Shown: positions 10,650 to 21,711 of the stretch, piece after piece
Position numbering within the stretch: position 1 is the first letter of the stretch
Layout: each line of letters opens with the position of its first letter
Assembly: GCA_029204225.1 (NCBI GenBank)
Contig: CM055101.1
Location: forward strand, 64,012,671-64,076,670
Source of the DNA: Diphasiastrum complanatum
Taxonomy: Eukaryota; Streptophyta; Lycopodiopsida; Lycopodiales; Lycopodiaceae
Reading direction: 5' to 3'
Length of the DNA: 64,000 bases
Made by a program: the position numbers and the translations under genes
The notes under the pieces: generated by a model
Databases searched by the model: none
What the model was told of the DNA's origin: nothing
Seen by the model: the letters and a program-made list of their open reading frames with translations, nothing else

Positions 10650-11267
10650 ATGATGGATGATGAGATCTATAGAGATCTATATAGACAGGCGCAGGCTGAC
10701 GCACGGGCTCTACGGCGTTCGAGGAGGGCAGACAGGCAGAGGGCTAGGGCTGAGGAGGGGGATGATGAGGGCTTGGAGGGTGGAGAGGAGCTCGGGGCTG
10801 ACTATCAGGAGGAGGAGGAGTGGGTTGAGGGGGATACGGTAGAGGATGAGGAGATGGGGGCGGAGGCACAGGGGGATGACCTGGCTGACTTGCTGGTGGA
10901 CCCTGATGCGGAGACAGAGGAGGAGCCAGCCATTCCTACACGAAGGCCTAGGGGGAGACCTAGAGGTTCTGGGAGGGGGGGGCTAAATTCGCTTTTTGTA
11001 GACAGGAATGGAGCATCACAGGCAGCCGTCGGCCAGGCATCATCACAGTGGGTAGGGCCATCCCAGGGCGTTGGATCACAGCCACCTGACACACAGACAC
11101 GCAGGGGTAGACACAGGGGTGGGGGCAGGCAGGGGGGGGCAGAGGAGGGGAGAGAGGCAGAGGCAGAGGTAGAGGCAGGGAGAGAATCCAGAGCCAGAGC
11201 ACGCAGCAGCCAGAGCACACGGCAGAGCCAGGGCCACACCACGGCATATGGCTCCCTCCAGTTTTGA
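10650..11267 (+). CDS. Acidic/basic tail ORF of hAT element with AT-hook-like motif
   Basis: A 205-codon open frame follows the last recognisable transposase exon. It begins with a charged stretch (DDEIYRDLYRQAQ), passes through a long glutamate/aspartate-rich segment, then RRPRGRPRGSG, which matches the AT-hook GRP core. It ends in a glutamine/serine/arginine-rich tail. Plant hAT transposases often end in low-complexity charged tails, so this is best read as the last exon or an extension of the same gene after the donor at 10480. The splice joining it was not resolved: a TGA lies at the obvious acceptor near 10586. The composition is biased, and the antisense frame is open for the same reason. 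It may not be translated. Confidence 0.4.
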   Translation: MMDDEIYRDLYRQAQADARALRRSRRADRQRARAEEGDDEGLEGGEELGADYQEEEEWVEGDTVEDEEMGAEAQGDDLADLLVDPDAETEEEPAIPTRRPRGRPRGSGRGGLNSLFVDRNGASQAAVGQASSQWVGPSQGVGSQPPDTQTRRGRHRGGGRQGGAEEGREAEAEVEAGRESRARARSSQSTRQSQGHTTAYGSLQF

Positions 11268-11466
11268 TTCATCTACAGACCCTTGGGATCTACAGTCAGG
11301 CACAGATTCAGATGATGGTTCCTACCATGACTCTGATGAGCCTTAGTTGTGAGTTTTTATTATGTTCATGAAAAATCATTGTACTCCATTTTGGTGCCAT
11401 GTGGCCGGATATTATATATTACGATGATCCTATTCACAGCAGTGTAACGATGCAGTACTGTTCTTT

Positions 11467-11633
11467 GAGAGAGAGAGAGAGAGAGAGTATGGTTGAAAAA
11501 CGATTCCATATGGTTGAAAAATGCTTCAGTACGGTTCAGGATGATGCAGTATGGTGATTGGTTCAGAGCACTTAGCATGGTTTTCGTTTAGCATGATTCA
11601 GCATTTTTGTTTAATTTGTTGGATCTAAGAGAG

Positions 11634-11666
<33 letters not shown>
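11467..11666. repeat. Two GA microsatellites
   Basis: Uninterrupted GA runs occupy 11467-11487 and about 11639-11666, inside the right arm of the hAT element. The intervening DNA contains several near-repeats of a TATGGTT/TACGGTT motif. Confidence 0.85.
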
Positions 11667-11670
<4 letters not shown>

Positions 11671-11921
11671 AGTTAAATTTTGGGGCATCATGTTTTTTTA
11701 TTAATGCACCTGGGAGTTAAAGCGTAAACCTAGGAGTTAATGCACCTAAACTAGACCATCCTGCACCAGAAACGTTCGGCAAAATACACAGTAATTATGC
11801 TCTTAATTAGAGCTTTCACCTGATATCCATATTGCCCAAGAAAAAACCAAAAAAAAAAAAAAAAATTAAAAAAACGTTTCTGGAAAAAAATTCCATATTT
11901 TCGAAACGTGTTTCAGAAACG

Positions 11922-11942
11922 CAGTGCAACTATGGTATGAAC
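11922..11942. repeat. hAT right terminal inverted repeat and target duplication
   Basis: 11922-11934 is the right terminus (CAGTGCAACTATG), the inverted partner of 1373-1385. 11935-11942 is GTATGAAC, the second target duplication copy. Confidence 0.9.
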
Positions 11943-13033
11943 CTTAGTTATGTCAGAACCACATTTCAAAATGCTCATGCCAAAGTGTGAGCATTACTCT
12001 GAAACGTACTTTGAACTTTCTTTTCTCAAAAAATTTTTCAAATTCATGTATAATATTACATGTTGCACATGTATACTATGCTCCTATTAGTTCACTGTGA
12101 CAAGGATTCATGTATGTCAATCATTTACCAAGAAAATATATGCATTGAATGCTTAGTGCTTTCATTTCATATTTAGTGAATTGTTAACCATCATCACTAC
12201 TCATTGCTTACGTCCATAAGGCCCATCTCAAGCAAGCATCTTGATTTTGCACAAAATTCCAAATGATATTTGCTACTGAACTGTTGTTTTGAATAGTATG
12301 TTTCCAACTAAGTATTAAACCTTGAATTTAATTTTCACGAATTGCCCATTACGATTAAATTTTAAGCTAAACTTTTCCATAAACAAGGTTTCTTCGCCTA
12401 CCTCACCGAATGTAACAACAAGAAACTCATCCAAAAAAATTGTGTTCGGCATAACATTCCCAAACGGAACTCTCAAAAGTTCCTAGATAATTCCTGAAAG
12501 ACCTTATTGTATCCCAATGTGAATACAACTAGGAAAAAAATTGTTTCCTCTACATTTATGAGATCACATGCATGGAGTGGCAAAAATATATAAATATCAT
12601 GTCCTTAGTACATTCTTTCCACATTGTTCGAATCAGTTACATAGAAATGTCCTCATCGGAAGTGATTTTCATCAGTTGAATATGAGCCTCTCAATCTTCA
12701 AAAGGGCATAGAGGTCAAGAAGTACTCACTTCTAAGAAGAGAGAAATAAGGCTCTTGCACATGTATCTGCCAGTTTGATTCACTGAAAACCTGTGCATTA
12801 CAGTAGGCTGCATTTTTGTCACTATTGAAACTTGTACACTTACGTTGGTTGTCCTAGTAGTGGATCATTCTATGCACAATATGAGTTAGAATCAGCAAAA
12901 GTGTACAAGTTTTAGACAGAATGGTTTTCGGCAACAAACTAGAGCAGAGTAAATATAACTCGTCTACATACAATATGAAAAGATGGCAATACCACAAGAA
13001 CGTCCTCCCAGCCAAGGACATAGCAAGCAACCA
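11943..13033. other. AT-rich interval, no gene recognised
   Basis: Stops are frequent in all frames. It could include the 3' untranslated region of the minus-strand gene that ends at 13034, but no polyadenylation boundary could be fixed. Confidence 0.4.
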
Positions 13034-14532
13034 TCAATGCCACATTAAGAATGTTAGAAAAGGTTTGCCTGTAAGCTGCATATTTTTCTGAAATGGAGGG
13101 CCAGGAACAAGAATGTAATCCAGTGGACAAAAAACCATTTTCTTTTTCTTGCATCTTTGGCATACCTTAAGTAATGAAGATCCTAATCTATTAAATCGTG
13201 ATGATGCTTGTTGGTCATTGTGTAGGATCTCAAGTCTCTCAGCCAACACCGCTGGGTTGCTTTCCGAGCTAAAACCATGCGGTATGGAATGTCCAATTGC
13301 AGCAGCCAAGTGCTTGTATAGAGGATAAGGAGAAATTTCCTCCGGCTTGATTTGAGGCCTCAATTCACCTGATGCTACACACACAAACTAACTTTAGGAA
13401 TATCAAGTACTTGTATGATGGAGGTTAGAAGCACACATTCTCTTAAGTGCAAAAGTCATATGAAGGCTCAAGATGGTTTAGCCTTGAAGTTCCTATGGTT
13501 GAAATGATGTTATTTCAGAAAGAGGAGCATCCTTGACTTTCCATTATGTAAAATTCATATTGTAAAAGCTGAGCTCTCTACTTGTTTGTAAACTACAATT
13601 GTTCCTAATTCTAATGAAGAGCTCTAGCTACGACAGCTTTCATGTGCTGGGGAATGGTTTTTCAAGTGTCATGTATTGGTGGTACGCATCATTTGAGAAG
13701 CTATGACTAGCCTGTCAAGGCAAAGACAAGACAAGGTGTAACTTCAAAAATTACCCAAACCAACATATAAATCTCTATGAAAACCATTCCCTTATGTAAA
13801 GAATGAGCAAAAACTTTGCTTACTTTTACCGAGCACTATTGTGCTTTGTGCTATAAGGAAAATTTGGGCATCATTTCCTTCAATAGATTGACTTGACTTA
13901 CTGAATCAGTCAAAAAATTTACCCTGCATTGATAATCTTTGTGGTGCATGTAATTTCTGATTATGGACTTTGATGGTTTACTAGGCAGGTAGGTAAGTTT
14001 TAGGGAGGGCACTTTCCACTGAAATGGGATTTTCATTTCAGTTCAAAACTTGAGGGAATCCGCTACTTTCGTTTTGAATTCGTCACATTTAGGTAATATC
14101 GATTTCCTAGCTACACTGGAGGACTATAGATCTTAGGCATTTGCGCATCATATTGAAAGGAACAAAACATAAATTGAAGAAGATGGCACAAAAATGATCA
14201 CCTGAACCGTCGTATAGAAGCGCAGAACAAAAGGACGGCGTAAGAGGATCAGAAATGGCATCCTCAGGATGATAATACTTGCTATCCGACCTAAACTTGT
14301 CGGACTGCTCCTGAGCTTGCAAAATAAGTCGCCCTTCATCGCCATCACTTTTTCCTTGCTGAGAAGGCGAAGCACCTACCTCATTCTGCTGCTGCTGCCG
14401 AGCAAAGGAAGAGATCACCGAGTGGAGCAAGCTTTCGAGGAAGAGGAGAAAGTGGCGATGGAAAGGAGAGGAAGGAGAAGAGAAGGAGGGTATGGAAGGT
14501 GGAGAGGAAGCTTGATTGGTCGTAGTATCCAT
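13034..14532 (-). CDS. Three-exon gene of unknown function (197 aa predicted)
   Basis: The family was not recognised. On the minus strand, exon 1 runs 14532-14202 and ends G|GTGATC. Exon 2 runs 13374-13166 after a TGTGTAG acceptor and ends AAG|GTATGC. Exon 3 probably runs 13087-13034 after a pyrimidine-rich TTTCAG. The three exons total 594 bases and join in frame, which supports the model. The protein starts MDTTTNQ and has a serine/proline-rich and then leucine-rich N-terminal stretch (FLLFLESLLHSVISSF). Next come a glutamine run, an acidic linker and the well-ordered segment PLTPSFCSALLYDG...PYPLYKHLAAAIGHSIPHGF...RLEILHND. The C-terminal exon is least certain, because another frame there is also open and hydrophobic. 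A CT-rich tract lies just upstream, as in the leader of the DUF789 gene. Confidence 0.5.
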
Positions 14533-14541
14533 GGACAAGAA

Positions 14542-14544
<3 letters not shown>

Positions 14545-14595
<51 letters not shown>
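14545..14595. repeat. CT microsatellite upstream of the unknown gene
   Basis: A pure CT run of about 50 bp lies 13 bases upstream of the proposed start of the minus-strand gene. It reads as GA in that gene's leader. Such tracts are common in plant 5' leaders and promoters. Confidence 0.9.
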
Positions 14596-14596
<1 letters not shown>

Positions 14597-14670
14597 ATTA
14601 GCTCACTTTTGAACTCCTCTTTGCTTTTGTCATGCCCAACTCAACTCCCCTTAATCTTGCATGCCCTATT

Positions 14671-14960
14671 TGAATCACGCAAATCCCGAGTTGCCTTGTG
14701 GTGTGTTATGTTATTTTCACCTCAGAGCAGTGCGGGATGTTTATGATCCAAATCCCCAGTTGCCATGTGGTGTGTTATGTTATTTTCACCTCAGAGTAGT
14801 GCTGGGATGTTTATGATTCAAATCCCCAGTTGCCATGTGATGTGTTATGTTATTTTTTCACCTGAGAGCAGTACTGGGATGTTTATGATTCAAATCCCCA
14901 GTTGCCATGTGATGTGTTATGTTATTTTCACCTCAGAGCAGTGTTGGGATGTTTATATAT
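14671..14960. repeat. Tandem repeat, about 70-bp unit, four copies
   Basis: Units start at 14691, 14760, 14830 and 14902, each beginning TTGCC(A/T)TGTG and running through TTATTTTCACCT, GGGATGTTTATGAT and AAATCCCCAG. A partial unit precedes them. Units are 69-72 bp and differ at few sites, so the array is fairly young. Confidence 0.9.
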
Positions 14961-15021
14961 TCCATAAGCACTACACTCTTTTTACATATCCATAATATGT
15001 TGTTGAACCTACAAATAGACT

Positions 15022-15044
15022 TGTGTGTGTGTGTGTGTGTGTGT
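15022..15044. repeat. TG microsatellite
   Basis: About 11 TG dinucleotides. Confidence 0.9.
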
Positions 15045-15235
15045 TGCCCCTTGCTCGGGACCGTTGCTTGCATTACCCAGGACCTTGTTGCTACCCCCTG
15101 GCTCGTTTGCCCCGGACCCCATACGCACTTCTCACATTTGAAAAACCATTGGGCGCCCGCCACATGACGAGGGCCCATTGCCCATCATTCCAAATGGCCT
15201 AGCCAGTGCCAACAATCGTTTGTGTAACCCAATGA

Positions 15236-15540
15236 GGTTGGCTCAGTTGGTTAGCTTGACACCCAAAGTTTTTTTGGTCCCAAGTTTGAGCATCCCCTTG
15301 GAAACCAAGAAGCAATGAGTGTATGTGAACTTAACACTAATGGATTGATTAAAATAAGAATTTTTAAATTCAATACATTATGTACTAGGTAACGGCCTTT
15401 GAAAGAGGATTCTAACATAATCCAATAGTGACGAGTGGCCTCCCACATAATAAGTGGAAATGGCCTTGAGTATTAGAACATTATCACTTGTAAGTGCCTT
15501 GCCTTTGGCAAGATTTTTATGTTTTTATTTTCTATTAAAA
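15236..15540 (+). mobile_element. tRNA-derived SINE candidate
   Basis: TGGCTCAGTTGG at 15239-15250 fits the RNA polymerase III A-box consensus. GTTTGAGCATCC at about 15284-15295 is a degenerate B box at a tRNA-like distance downstream. The body continues about 250 bp and ends in a T-rich stretch with the short stem-like TGCCTTGCC-TTTGGCA, the general form of plant tRNA-related SINEs. No clear flanking duplication was found, so both ends are approximate. Confidence 0.5.
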
Positions 15541-16740
15541 AAAATCAATGTTGGTTATGCTTAATCCAGAAAATTTTGAAAACATTGAAACTATTTTTTA
15601 TATTGTTTTTGTACAATTGAAATTCCAAAGAGTTGTCACACTCCTCTCTCAACTCAATGTTTGATATATTGTCAAGACACTTTTTTTGGTTGATGAAGCT
15701 GACAACTCGTCTTCCTCGTCAAAGTCTAATGGCATATTCCCATATGAGTCAACATTCAATGTTGACAAAAAATTGTGCATTGTGGCGTTGCTCCATTACT
15801 GCCATTACTACCGAGTTGAAGATGATGGTGTGCACTTTTTTCGAGATGTTCTTGTAAAACAAATATTGTTGACTTTCATAAATGATTCTTCATTGTCAAC
15901 TCAAAATTAAAAGCAAGCACATCCACATCTTAGAGATTTACATCATTGACTCTTGCCTATTTTTTTTCTTAAACTCATTATCTTGCCCTTTGAATCTAAT
16001 TTCTTTCTAACTCATACCTTTCTAGAAAATCATTTATTGAAGTGGTATGCATCCAATGCCATGCATAATTTTCATCATGCCATTGCTCTGAATAAGGCCA
16101 AGCATATTTTCACTATTTTTTGAATCTGAACGTGCAATGAGACTTCCAACAATAATTTCACTATGATTACCAAACCACTTAGTCTTGGCAACTTTCATAG
16201 TTTGACAACTTTTTTTTAGAGCCGATTAATTTCTTGTTCTTTGCTTTGCACGAGGGATAAAGATTCAATCTGTTGTGGAATAGTGGAGGATTCAATTATC
16301 ATCGTTGGAATTGCTAATCTTAATGGCCGCTGAAATTCTTCAAACAAGTTTACATTTTTCAAATTAAACAAACTAAGTCCATCCACCAATGTCAATCAAA
16401 CTCATCTAAGGATTGGTACGTTGCTTGAACGGTTGTTGCAATTACATCAACTGAACAATGTTCTCTTTGAGCTTTCTAGTCTTTCAAATCGGACATTAAA
16501 TGATACAAACTTGCAAGTTTAATCTAAGTAGAAGGCACATTCTATAAAATGGACTCCTCCATAAGATAACCACACCACAAAATTGAAAAGTTGTTTTTCT
16601 CACACTAATGTGATGCCACCATCATTATTTACAATTTTGATCTGATGTTGGAACTAGTATTGCTTGGTGTACGACAACTCAATAATACTCTGTAATACTA
16701 GTTAAACAAGCGGCTTTTTCTGAGTTTTTTGAAAAAGCAA
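15541..16740. other. Repeat-like AT-rich interval, no gene recognised
   Basis: Open frames at 15633-15910 are short, and their translation resembles nothing I know. No splice-bounded exon could be supported. Confidence 0.4.
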
Positions 16741-17150
16741 TGAAACATTCGGTCTATCTAATCGTGAGTGTGACCCATCTTCTTGATTTTACCAAGTATT
16801 TCACCACCTCTTGATGATGTTCCCATTATTTTATCTTTTTATTTAGTAATTCTCATGATTCTATTGAACAAGCATATCATTTGGCTTGAACTCGACATCA
16901 TTATAAGTTCTTGGATGATCATCATAGGTTTCATAGGCTTGTCTATTCATGTACATCTTCCTTTTGCCCATCATAAGTTTTTTTCAGAGTCATTCTCTTA
17001 TTGAAAAGATAAAACACGTTATTGTGGACCTTTCCAGATCCTAAAAAAGCTCAGTCCTATTATATACCATTTACCATTGCCTAAGATTACTCATGTTTGT
17101 GACATTTTTCATGTCCGTTTACTTTTATCATTTTCTTTTTTATAGTGAAC
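16741..17150 (+). pseudogene. Degenerate gypsy integrase C-terminal remnant
   Basis: Between about 17010 and 17130 one frame reads RYCGPFQILKKL followed by ITHVCDIFHVRLL, matching the GPF/Y module of Ty3/gypsy integrase (GPF..ILKK...HPVFHVS.L). Upstream DNA from about 16760 translates into a weaker SIEQAYHLA-like helix segment broken by stops. It is badly decayed and no LTR was found. Confidence 0.55.
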
Positions 17151-17831
17151 CCTCTAATACTTCATTTCCTACTGATTTTGAATTCTGTTTGTTTTGAGCT
17201 ACAAACCACCATATCTTGTTTAGTCGATCTGGTTGAAAAAACACCTGCAAAAATCACTATTTTAGAACATATCGAAAACTCAAAGACTGAAGTCACTTGC
17301 AATAAATGAAAAACATTATAGCATAGCATGTGCACCTGCTCACAGTGACGAGGCAACACCAATGTGTCAAAGGACTCCATGCTCAATGTTTTTGATGAAT
17401 CAATCGCAAAAAATCCACTTCCGATTTTACGGTTGCATTTGGCCCTCTACAAACTACCTTGAACTATTTCACATCAAATAAAAAATAGTGTCCACTTTCA
17501 CCAAATGACACATCATAAATATTTTGTATAGTTCCTACGTATTCTATATTTTATGAGATGGGATTCCGATCTCGTGCACTGCTTTGATTTTCTTGTTGGA
17601 AAGATGCTATTACACCACAATCGTGTGTGCGTCTCTTGTTATCAATCCTTTCAACACGAAAGTGGAAACCAAAAGCCCATATAGCATTACACATTTTGCA
17701 CTGCCACATGACAAACATGAATATCATAAATAATCATTGTGAATGAACATGGTGTTTCAAAATGATTAAACAAATATTGTTATAAACAAGAATGTTCTAA
17801 TAATAAAGCATCTAAAGAATAATACCTTCCA

Positions 17832-20340
17832 TTCTCATCCTCTTGCAAAGTCCCATTCTGCGTTTGATATTTTTTGTCCCTCTTTTGTTGCTTTTTGTAG
17901 TGTGTCATGCATCCACTCTATAGTGCATTGCTTGGGCAATGGCTCAAGATCATGTGAACTTGAGGTCATGTGTCTACCTCTATTCTGTCGTTGGCACTTT
18001 ATAGACAAGGCCCTCTCTTTTTTTTCTTCTTCATACAGGTCTAACCATTTATCCATAACTCCACAATTATAAAGCATGAATGTAGAAATTTTTTCTCGTT
18101 GGAATGGTGCCAACCTATGGACCTTTCCCATCCCTTGAGGTTTTTCACTAGTTACCTCTTCGGCTTCCTCTTCACGCCACAATAGTGGAGCAGATCGATG
18201 TAGTTGGTGCAAAATTTCAGTAACATAAAAGAGAGATTCACATGCTACCTTCAGGCCTTGCCTTTTGACGCACAAAATCTTTTAAGACTTTCATGTACCT
18301 TTCCATAAAGAACATCCACCTAAAAAGTCACAAATGGTTAAAATAAGTGTTTTATTTAATAAGTCCATGTATCAATTGATTTAGTTTAAATACACATGCA
18401 AAAGATAATTTATGCACTTATACCTAGTGTGCACTGGACCAGCAATAGAAACTTCTTTAACCAAGTGCACCAATAAATGCATATGTGAGTCTATGATGGA
18501 AGTCATAAAATATCTCTCAAACATGCACACAATCTCCACTATATCCTCATGTCTCTTGCGAAGATCCAGCTCACGGATTTCTTTTGAACACATCCATCTA
18601 CAACATATTCAATCCATTTTATGTCTATTTGAATTTCCAATCAATAAATACTAAATAGAAAAATGCACCAAGTACATGTAAACACCTGACAATGATTGAT
18701 AGTTTGTATATGGTCTCACAAATATCTTTTGACAAGCACCCACGAATTGACAATGGATAGATGAATTGAATCATCTTTAGCCAATCATGAGATTTGAGAC
18801 CTTGCAACTTTCCATCCACTGTGAATGATGACCGTAGAGAATGGGCAAAACCAGTTGGTGTTCTAATGTCATGAATAATGGAGCGCACATGGTTAAGCTC
18901 CTCCTTAGTGAATGTCCAAGGTACTTTCGGAGCATGATCTTCACCATCCTTTATCCAATATTCTTTTTTGGTGTTTGATTCTTTTAGATCGTGCCTTGTA
19001 GCAATGGTATCTTTTTCACCAATCAAGTGTTTCCAAATAGATTCACCCACATTTTTAAATATGTGCATGGGATCAAGTAGGTGATTAATCAAAAAGTTAT
19101 TCCAATATTCCAAATGATGAAATATAGATAATCTTTTCATACCATCGATTGGCTTTGCTTGAGATTCCTCTCATAGTATTCGCCAATCTTTCACAAACAT
19201 CCTCTTTGGAGGCATCTCTCTCTCAACTCTTCCTCCAAAACCTCTTCTATGAGTGTCTCTGAATGGATGGCCTTCATGCAAGTATTTACGATGATTTTCA
19301 TATACCACTTTTTTGAGACTAAAAGAGTATCTTCCCACAAGATTTGGCCCGCACAAAAAACAAGCATTTTTTCCAACCGTTTGAAAGCCTGCCCAACAAA
19401 TGGATACTATCAATCACTATTAAAAAAAGTATATGTCAAAGAATAATTATAGCCATTGTAGTATATCATGTAAATGTCAAGAATTACTAGTTGTATGTAA
19501 CTGTAAACAAACTCCTATGTACACAAGATAGACATTGTTTGAATGATTACCTGAGCATTCACCTAATCCTGGATAGTCATGCATTGTCCACATTACAATG
19601 GCATGTAGTGTAAACTCCCTCTCATGTAAGGGGCACGAAATGTCATATGCTTTTATCCCCTTTCACAAATCTTCCAACTCGTCAATAAGCGGCTCAAGAT
19701 ACACATCCATGTTCTTAACCTTGCGTTGGCCAGGAATTAAAAGTGCAAACATAATGTGTCCCATTTTTGTACTCAACCAAGGGGGAATATTATAATTTAC
19801 CAAGCAAACAGGCCAAATGGACCACGTAGTTGCTCGTACACCAAAGGGGTTCACACCATCTATTGCAAGACCAAATCTCACATTTCTTGACTCATTGGCA
19901 AAGCTTGGATACTCTTTGTTGATGTGTTTCCATGCTAGTGAATCTGAAGGTACCCTCATCATCCCATCCGTAGAGGTATGGTGTGCATGCCAGTCCATAA
20001 GTTGTGCAAGAGATTTACAACGAAATAAACGTTGCAATCGTGGAATTACTAGAAAATGTTGTAAAACTTTGCACGAAATGGTTGCCCCTTGCAAATCATC
20101 TCTATATCGAGGAGTATCACAAATGGGACATTTCTTGAGCGATTCGTACCTTCCTCGATATAAAATACAATCTTTTGGACATGCATGATATTGCTTGTAG
20201 TCCATCCCAATGTTAGTCAACATCTTTCGTGCCTCATCTCTTGTCTCAGACATGACATTCCCTTCTGGGAGAATTTTGTTTTTCAATAGTCTGTACATGA
20301 CAAAAGAAGTCATTGTAAAAAAAATATCACTCGATGTCCA
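17832..20340 (-). pseudogene. CACTA (En/Spm, TNP2-type) transposase pseudogene
   Basis: Read on the minus strand from 20340. A TNP2 N-terminal core is seen as KMLTNIGMDYKQYHACPKDC, ILYRG, KCPICD and RYRDD. Next come ATTWSIWPVCLVNYNIPPWL and LLIPGQRKVKNMDVYLEPLIDEL. After a short gap and an intron come KNACFLCG and HRKYLHEGHPFR, then HLLDPMHIFKNV and GLKSHDWLKMIQ. The DUF4218-like part holds EIVCMFERYF, HLLVHLVKEV and FVRQKARPEGSM, and a final charged exon ends at 17835. TGA at 19663 and 19171 both fall where tryptophan is expected. The 5' end is cut at about 20341 by gypsy DNA in the opposite direction. Termini were not identified. In an active element this protein binds subterminal repeats and cuts the ends. 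Confidence 0.85.
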
Positions 20341-20348
20341 AATTGTAA

Positions 20349-21222
20349 ATCCGAATGATATTGTTAGTGATCGTGATTCCAAGTTCACTAACAAGTCCTG
20401 GCAGGCGGGCTTTGAAAGACTGGAAACTACTTCAAGTCTATCGTCTACGGATCACCCGGAAACCGATGGTCAGACCGAACGGGTCAACCAGTCGATGAAA
20501 GATATGCTTCGTGCATATGTTTTCAGGGTGACAATTAGACTGGGAAAAGTATCTCCCAATGGTTGAGTTCGCATACAATAGTATGAAGCAATCTGCCACT
20601 TAGTCCTTTTATGCTCTTGTACGACTTTCAGCCTCGTTCCCCTATCTTCTTTTGACTCAAAGGTCTCAAGGTCCAAGCTGCAGTGGATTTCTTGCATGAT
20701 ATGCAAAAAATGTTGCAGGTAGCTAGGGAAAGCATTAGATCGGCTCAAGATAGAGCCCGGTTCTATGCCAACCGAAGTCGCGCTCCTCGAGACTTTGAGA
20801 TCGGTGATTGGGTGTATCTTAGAATCCCCAAGGACTCTAAGACACTTCGAATGGGGAAATGTCCAAAATTATCTCCGCATTTTAGCGGTCCTTTCAAAGT
20901 GCTTAACAAGATTGGTAAGGCTGCTTATAGACTAGAACTCCCTATTGGAACTAAGGTTCATCCTGTATTCCATGTTAGTCGTTTAAAGGAACGACTTGGT
21001 GGGAAAGATGACCTAATTCCCAAAGATGATCTAGTGCTATTGGAGGATTTGACTGCTTTTGTACCCCATGAACCGGAAAGGATCATGGATAGTCGACGAC
21101 ATCAACTGAGAAATTATCTGATTTCTGAACATCTGATTCATTGGAAAGGTATGTCAGATGATGAGGACACCTGGGAGAAGGAGGATGATTTAAGACTTAG
21201 ATTTTCTGGTTTCTTCCCATAG
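20349..21222 (+). pseudogene. pol: Integrase core end and chromodomain of second chromovirus
   Basis: DIVSDRDSKF and TDHPETDGQTERVNQSMKDML hold the second D and E region of the catalytic core. In the latter, MKDML has K where the first chromovirus has E. A frameshift near 20525 leads to VDFLHDMQKML...ARFYANRSRAP, the GPF module (SPHFSGPFKVL...HPVFHVSRLKERLGG) and the chromodomain-like HLIHWKGMSDDEDTWE, with a normal TAG stop at 21220-21222. The 20683-21222 part is an uninterrupted 179-codon frame. The N-terminal half and all upstream pol are missing, so no active enzyme can result. Confidence 0.88.
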
Positions 21223-21246
21223 AAGGAAGTGTTTATGAGGGGGAAA

Positions 21247-21711
21247 TGTTATGTACCATAACGGTACGCCCTTCAGTGACGGCCTCGCTAGGGGCATGGC
21301 GTAGGACTGGAGTTATCGACATGTCTAGGTGCCATGCGTCACCATCCTGGTCACGTGTCGCTGGCAGGACCGTGCTTGATGAGACCCACTGTGCTATGCC
21401 TATATAGTGGTGTGGTTTTTCTCTTTCCATTCACTCAGTCTACCCGGGAGTTGGTGGATGGAGAGCACGTGCATTAGCCAAGATGTATCTCCATGCCAGA
21501 AGATGTGTGTTAGGGAGAGTCGAGTGCGATGGCTGGTGGTATGGGACGCCAGTTATCGTAGGAGGCTTGACCGGACATGACTGTGTCGATTGCTCCAGGG
21601 CATGGAGGTGGGTTAGTTGTGACCCTATGGTTGGGCAGTTACGGTGCGTCGTCACTGGTATGGGGTGTGCGGAACCTTCAAGGCGGTCGATGATCCTAAG
21701 GAGTTGTAACA
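21247..21711 (+). repeat. LTR of the second chromovirus
   Basis: 465 bp, TGTTATGTACC...GTTGTAACA, preceded by the purine-rich GAGGGGGAAA. It contains a clear TATA box (TATATAG, 21401-21407). No partner LTR occurs in the window, and no target duplication can be tested because the 5' end is lost. Confidence 0.85.

Larger units (their letters stand above)
1373..11934 (+). mobile_element. hAT DNA transposon carrying a nested gypsy element
   Basis: Both ends read CATAGTTGCAC inward (1373-1383 and 11924-11934), with 12 of the first 13 bases matching. The element is flanked by exact 8-bp direct repeats GTATGAAC at 1365-1372 and 11935-11942, the target duplication size of hAT elements. Removing the gypsy insertion leaves about 3.9 kb, a normal size for an autonomous hAT. 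Inside is a split transposase pseudogene with a C-terminal hAT dimerisation region. The interior is clearly more GC-rich than the flanks. Subterminal DNA carries repeated CAGAATCG (1383, 1449, 1462) and ACGTTTCTG motifs at both ends, as expected for transposase-binding sites. Confidence 0.92.
20343..21711 (+). mobile_element. 3' part of a second chromovirus with its LTR
   Basis: It begins abruptly inside the integrase core at the CACTA junction and keeps the integrase C-terminus, chromodomain, purine tract and 3' LTR. Everything 5' of the integrase is absent. Its LTR shares stretches such as GTGGATGGAGAGC with the chromovirus at 3226-9857, so the two belong to related families. Confidence 0.88.

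Noticed and set aside
10805-11303. Several long antisense frames opposite the hAT tail ORF
   Set aside because: They are shadows of the biased GC-rich sense frame: proline/serine/leucine-rich with no domain.
14269-14746. Plus-strand frames ending in long serine-leucine runs
   Set aside because: They are translations of the CT microsatellite and lie opposite the better-supported minus-strand exon.
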